Shown piece by piece: positions 6,905-9,585 of a DNA stretch of 9,585 nucleotides. Numbering within the stretch: the stretch's first letter is position 1; every line of letters starts with the position of its first letter. Source of the stretch: Dehalococcoidia bacterium UBA2160 (GTDB lineage Bacteria; Chloroflexota; Dehalococcoidia; Lucifugimonadales; UBA1123); NCBI GenBank assembly GCA_002328865.1, contig DCWO01000031.1:1035-10619 (forward strand). Reading direction: 5' to 3'. Both the position numbers and the translations under genes were made by a program. The notes below the pieces were generated by a model. That model worked only from the letters and a program-made list of their open reading frames with translations, was not told where the DNA came from and did no database searches.

Positions 6905-6933
6905 AGCGTAGCCAATGGGTTTTTCGCTGTCAA
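6905..6933 (-). promoter_or_regulatory. Promoter of the tRNA gene
   Basis: On the minus strand TTGACA (6928-6933, perfect -35), a 17-bp spacer and TACGCT (6905-6910) predict a start near 6898, about 10 nt ahead of the tRNA 5' end at 6888. Spacing and position fit a tRNA promoter well. Confidence 0.75.
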
Positions 6934-6940
6934 GGCGCGG

Positions 6941-6970
6941 TTGACACGGAGCGGGGACGGGCGATACATT
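6941..6970 (+). promoter_or_regulatory. Promoter of the aminotransferase gene
   Basis: TTGACA (6941-6946, perfect -35), an 18-bp spacer and TACATT (6965-6970, 4/6) predict a start near 6977 and a leader of about 38 nt before ATG 7015. The -35 boxes of this and the tRNA promoter are only 7 bp apart and face away from each other. Confidence 0.65.
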
Positions 6971-7014
6971 CGGCGTGTTTTCGACGCTCACTCCTATTCA
7001 ACACGAGGGGCATG

Positions 7015-8199
7015 ATGGCAGTTTCTAGAAAGATCAGCGGGCTGATGGAACAGGGCTCATGGATTCGGAAGATGTTCGAGGAGGGCGCCGCGCTCAAACA
7101 GCAGTTCGGCGACGAGAACGTATTCGACCTTTCTCTCGGCAATCCGATCATGGAGCCGCCGCCGGAGTTCTTCAGCGAGCTGAAGCGAATCGTCGACGAG
7201 CCGATCTCAGGTCTTCACAGGTACATGCCCAACGCGGGGTTCGTCGAGACCAGGGCTGCCGTGGCGGCCCAGCTTCGTGAGGAGACAGGCCTCGACTTCA
7301 CCGCCAACCAGGTGGTGATGACCGCCGGGGCAGGCGGCGCGATGAACGTGATCTTCAAAACCCTGCTTGATCCAGGCGACGAGGTGATCGTCTTTGCTCC
7401 GTATTTCGTCGAGTACTTCTTCTACGCCGACAACCATGGCGGCACGGGTCACGCCGTCCCTCCGGACGACGCGTTCCTGCCCGATCTTGACGCCTTCGAG
7501 AGCGCGATCACGGACCGCACCAGGATCGTGTTGGTCAACTCTCCGAACAACCCGACAGGCGTGCTGTATGGCGCCGACGTCCTGGCCCGGATCGGCGACA
7601 TCATCCAGCGCAAAGAGCGTGAGACCGGCAGAGAGATATTTCTGGTCAGCGACGAGCCATACCGGAAGATACTGTTCGACGGCCTGGAGTATTCGCATGT
7701 CTTCGAACGCCATGTTCGGAGCATCGTGGCCACCTCCCATTCGAAGGACCTTGCGCTGCCGGGCGAACGGATCGGATTCATCGCGGTCCATCCGGATTAC
7801 GACGAAGGGTCCGAGCTCATGGACGGCCTGGTTTTTTGCAACCGCACCCTTGGGTTCGTCAACGCCCCCGCGATGATGCAGAATATCGTGGCCAAACTGC
7901 AATCCGTGACGGTTGACGTCGCCCAGTACCAGGACAAGCGGGACTTCATGTACGAGCAGTTGACCGACATCGGGTACGAGATGGTCAAACCTCAAGGGGC
8001 TTTTTACATGTTTCCCAAGTCTCCAATTGATGACGACGTGGAGTTCACGGCGGAACTGGTGAAGCACAACGTGCTCGTGGTGCCCGGGCGCGGGTTCGGG
8101 ACGCCGGGATACTTCCGGCTTTCGTACTGTGTGACGGACGAGACCCTCGAAGGTTCGCTGGACGGTTTCAGGCAGGCGTTCGAGAGGAACTCGGCCTAG
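7015..8199 (+). CDS. Pyridoxal-phosphate aminotransferase, class I/II
   Basis: Cytosolic fold-type I PLP enzyme that exchanges an amino group between an amino acid and a 2-oxoacid; the exact substrates cannot be read from sequence, though the protein resembles aspartate aminotransferase-like enzymes. It is 394 aa, the normal length. Landmarks: SLGNP (40-44), the Gly-rich phosphate-binding turn AGAGGAMN (104-111), NSPNNPTG (175-182, Asn179 contacts PLP), SDEPY (212-216; Asp213 binds the pyridine N, Tyr216 the O3'), the Schiff-base lysine in SHSKDLALPGERIG (Lys244), and a C-terminal PGYFRLSY whose Arg would bind the substrate carboxylate. Two ATGs lie at 7012 and 7015. I chose 7015 because GAGG (7005-7008) is then 6 nt away; starting at 7012 adds one Met. 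It has its own promoter and is divergent from the tRNA gene. Confidence 0.9.
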   Translation: MAVSRKISGLMEQGSWIRKMFEEGAALKQQFGDENVFDLSLGNPIMEPPPEFFSELKRIVDEPISGLHRYMPNAGFVETRAAVAAQLREETGLDFTANQVVMTAGAGGAMNVIFKTLLDPGDEVIVFAPYFVEYFFYADNHGGTGHAVPPDDAFLPDLDAFESAITDRTRIVLVNSPNNPTGVLYGADVLARIGDIIQRKERETGREIFLVSDEPYRKILFDGLEYSHVFERHVRSIVATSHSKDLALPGERIGFIAVHPDYDEGSELMDGLVFCNRTLGFVNAPAMMQNIVAKLQSVTVDVAQYQDKRDFMYEQLTDIGYEMVKPQGAFYMFPKSPIDDDVEFTAELVKHNVLVVPGRGFGTPGYFRLSYCVTDETLEGSLDGFRQAFERNSA

Positions 8200-8204
8200 T
8201 CGGC

Positions 8205-8233
8205 GTGGCGCCAATCGTCAGATTCGGCGCCAC
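8205..8233. terminator. Hairpin between convergent aminotransferase and thrC
   Basis: GTGGCGCC (8205-8212) pairs with GGCGCCAC (8226-8233). Inside, AATC can pair with GATT around the loop GTCA with one bulged C. It begins 5 nt after the aminotransferase stop. No U-run follows on the plus strand, so it may stop transcription weakly, protect the mRNA end, or act with Rho. The rest of 8234-8350 shows no gene. Confidence 0.45.
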
Positions 8234-8350
8234 CGGGTGGTCTGTCACACCCGCCCGAGAGTCTTCTGGAGGACGCCCCCAAAACCTCGTGGCAAGAGGC
8301 TTCGCCCCTTGACGATCCCTGGTGAATCGGCGCGAACTTTGGCCGGCCGG

Positions 8351-9472
8351 TTAGCCGCTGCTCGTCGGCGGGGCGTCCTTCAAGCCGAACCCGGTGACGG
8401 CCACAAGTACGCGGTCGTTCGGCGCGACATGGCCTGCTCCCAATAGCAACTCAAGGCCGGCGAACGCCGCCGCCGAGGTCGGCTCGCAGTAGATTCCCTC
8501 GGACTGGGCCATCGTGGCGTGCCACGATTCAATGGACGGCTCGGACACTGCGACGCTGACGCCACCGCTGGCCTGGAGCACGTCCAACACCTGGCGTTTC
8601 CGGGGCGGAGCGCCGACCGCGATCCCTCCGGCGATGGTTGCGGTCCCGGCTCGGGGCGTCCATCCGCGCCCTGCGAACGCCGCCGCGATGGGCATCACGG
8701 CCTCGGCTTGGATCGCGTGCATCTTCGGGGCGCGATCGAGCGCCCCAGCCGCGATGAGTTCTTGGAAGCCCTTCCACGCGCCTATGAATAGGCTCCCGTT
8801 GCCCACGGGGACAACGATGTGGTCGGGCAGGGCGTCTCCCATTTGGCGGGCAACCTCGTACGCGAACGTTTTCGTGCCTTCGAGAAAGAACGGACTCAGG
8901 TTGTGGGAGGCGTAGACCAAGCCTTGCTCGCGGCAGTATGCCATCGCGGCGTCGGTGGCGGCCTCGCGTGGTCCGTCAATTGCGTGAGTGTGGGCTCCGT
9001 ATACCCCGATCTGCTGCATCTTGGCTTGAGGGGCCGAGGCCGGGGCGAATATGTGTGCTTCGATCCCTGCCTTGGCCGCGTACGCGGCGACCGACGCCCC
9101 GGCATTTCCTGACGAGTCTTCGGCGATGGCCTCAATCCCGAACTCTTTCGCCACGGACATCATGGCTGCGGTTCCCCGATCCTTGAACGATCCGGTCGGG
9201 TTCAGGTACTCGAGCTTGGCCATGGGGTTGTACAAACCCAGCGAGCGCCCGACGGCCTCCAGAGGCACGACTGGCGTGTCCCCTTCGCCTAAAGTCATTG
9301 ACGGCGATTCCGTGTGGAACGGCATCGCCGGGATGCGTCCGGTTCCGCCGATTTCGGCGCTGGCGACATAGCGGACATCCAGCGGTGCGCCACAGGAGAT
9401 GCACGCAAGCGTCTCCATGGACGGGGGATGTTCGAGCGCACATTTGTTGCACGCCAGATGGTAATGGGACAT
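8351..9472 (-). CDS. thrC: Threonine synthase-type PLP enzyme with N-terminal zinc ribbon
   Basis: Threonine synthase converts O-phospho-L-homoserine to L-threonine plus phosphate, the last step of threonine synthesis, in the cytosol. The 373-aa protein is a fold-type II PLP enzyme: LGEGDTPVVPL (61-71), the PLP lysine in NPTGSFKDRG (Lys97), the substrate-loop motif SSGNAGAS, the phosphate-binding PVGNGSL, and a C-terminal GIYCEPTSAAAFAG followed by VTGFGLKD, typical of threonine synthases. The first 30 residues hold C8-x2-C11 and C24-x2-C27, a zinc ribbon seen on many members of this branch. SSGNAGAS differs from the common STGNTxAS, so activity on another hydroxy- or phospho-amino acid (threonine dehydratase-like) is the main alternative. 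ATG 9472 has AAGGAG ending 5 nt upstream. It is convergent with the aminotransferase and has its own promoter. Confidence 0.82.
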   Translation of the reverse strand: MSHYHLACNKCALEHPPSMETLACISCGAPLDVRYVASAEIGGTGRIPAMPFHTESPSMTLGEGDTPVVPLEAVGRSLGLYNPMAKLEYLNPTGSFKDRGTAAMMSVAKEFGIEAIAEDSSGNAGASVAAYAAKAGIEAHIFAPASAPQAKMQQIGVYGAHTHAIDGPREAATDAAMAYCREQGLVYASHNLSPFFLEGTKTFAYEVARQMGDALPDHIVVPVGNGSLFIGAWKGFQELIAAGALDRAPKMHAIQAEAVMPIAAAFAGRGWTPRAGTATIAGGIAVGAPPRKRQVLDVLQASGGVSVAVSEPSIESWHATMAQSEGIYCEPTSAAAFAGLELLLGAGHVAPNDRVLVAVTGFGLKDAPPTSSG

Positions 9473-9490
9473 TGAGGCTCCTTGGCTGCG

Positions 9491-9507
9491 ATCGGGTCGG
9501 TCCCGAT
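9491..9507. repeat. Inverted repeat overlapping the thrC -10 and start site
   Basis: ATCGGG (9491-9496), 5 nt, CCCGAT (9502-9507): a perfect 6-bp inverted repeat across the predicted transcription start and the edge of the -10. Its place suits a repressor operator, but no regulator is identified and a chance match is possible. Confidence 0.3.
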
Positions 9508-9534
9508 GCTACGCGCGGCTGTATTCGGTGTCAA
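9506..9534 (-). promoter_or_regulatory. Promoter of thrC
   Basis: On the minus strand TTGACA (9529-9534, perfect -35), a 17-bp spacer and TAGCAT (9506-9511, 4/6) predict a start near 9499 and a 27-nt leader before ATG 9472. That leader is too short for a leader-peptide attenuator or T-box. Confidence 0.75.
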
Positions 9535-9585
9535 CGACTGCAAGCCGCTCGTCCCCATCGCCAACGCCACGTGTGGACGAATAAA

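Noticed and set aside
7207..8214. 335-aa open frame on the minus strand opposite the aminotransferase
   Set aside because: It lies wholly antisense to a gene with complete PLP-enzyme motifs; GC-rich codons leave the opposite strand open. No domain or ribosome site supports it.

Overview
The window is GC-rich (roughly 60% by eye), densely coded bacterial chromosome with E. coli-like sigma-70 promoters and Shine-Dalgarno sites. I see no transposase, integrase, CRISPR array or phage gene. Exported proteins with Ala/Pro/Thr-rich linkers, a lipoprotein cyclophilin with a Cys-x4-Cys insert and a VWA-like membrane protein resemble what I recall from Chloroflexota (Dehalococcoidia/SAR202-like). That placement is tentative and rests on memory of family style, not on a search.

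Layout, left to right. (1) 1-1415, minus: a sensor histidine kinase (receiver-PAS-HisKA-HATPase) that runs off the left edge, starts at TTG, carries one frameshift near 530 and has a receiver domain without its catalytic residues. (2) 1416-1850: non-coding. (3) 1851-2459, plus: plsY, acyl-phosphate:glycerol-3-phosphate acyltransferase. (4) 2748-3491, plus: a lipoprotein cyclophilin-type peptidyl-prolyl isomerase. (5) 3571-3604: a strong hairpin terminator between convergent genes. (6) 3625-5772, minus: a 715-aa secreted, membrane-anchored protein with a VWA-like N-terminal domain. (7) 5773-6192, plus: a small lipoprotein whose frame opens at the other half of the same CATATG palindrome. (8) 6463-6748, plus: a DUF1330-family gene broken by a frameshift at about 6562. 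(9) 6817-6888, minus: a tRNA with anticodon CAU. (10) 7015-8199, plus: a class I/II PLP aminotransferase. (11) 8351-9472, minus: a threonine synthase-type PLP enzyme with an N-terminal zinc ribbon.

The genes do not form one pathway. They are short single-gene units in alternating directions, mostly with their own promoter and terminator signals. The cyclophilin, the VWA-like protein and the small lipoprotein form a neighbourhood of envelope proteins. The aminotransferase and threonine synthase both act in amino-acid metabolism but are convergent, so they are not co-transcribed. The best regulatory signals are the paired divergent promoters at 6905-6970 (tRNA and aminotransferase) and the thrC promoter at 9506-9534.

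I did not find a clearly new multi-gene system. The most unusual items are the catalytically empty receiver domain of the kinase, the VWA-like/TM/cytoplasmic-tail protein divergent from a lipoprotein, and the two single-site frameshifts, which may be real decay or sequencing error.
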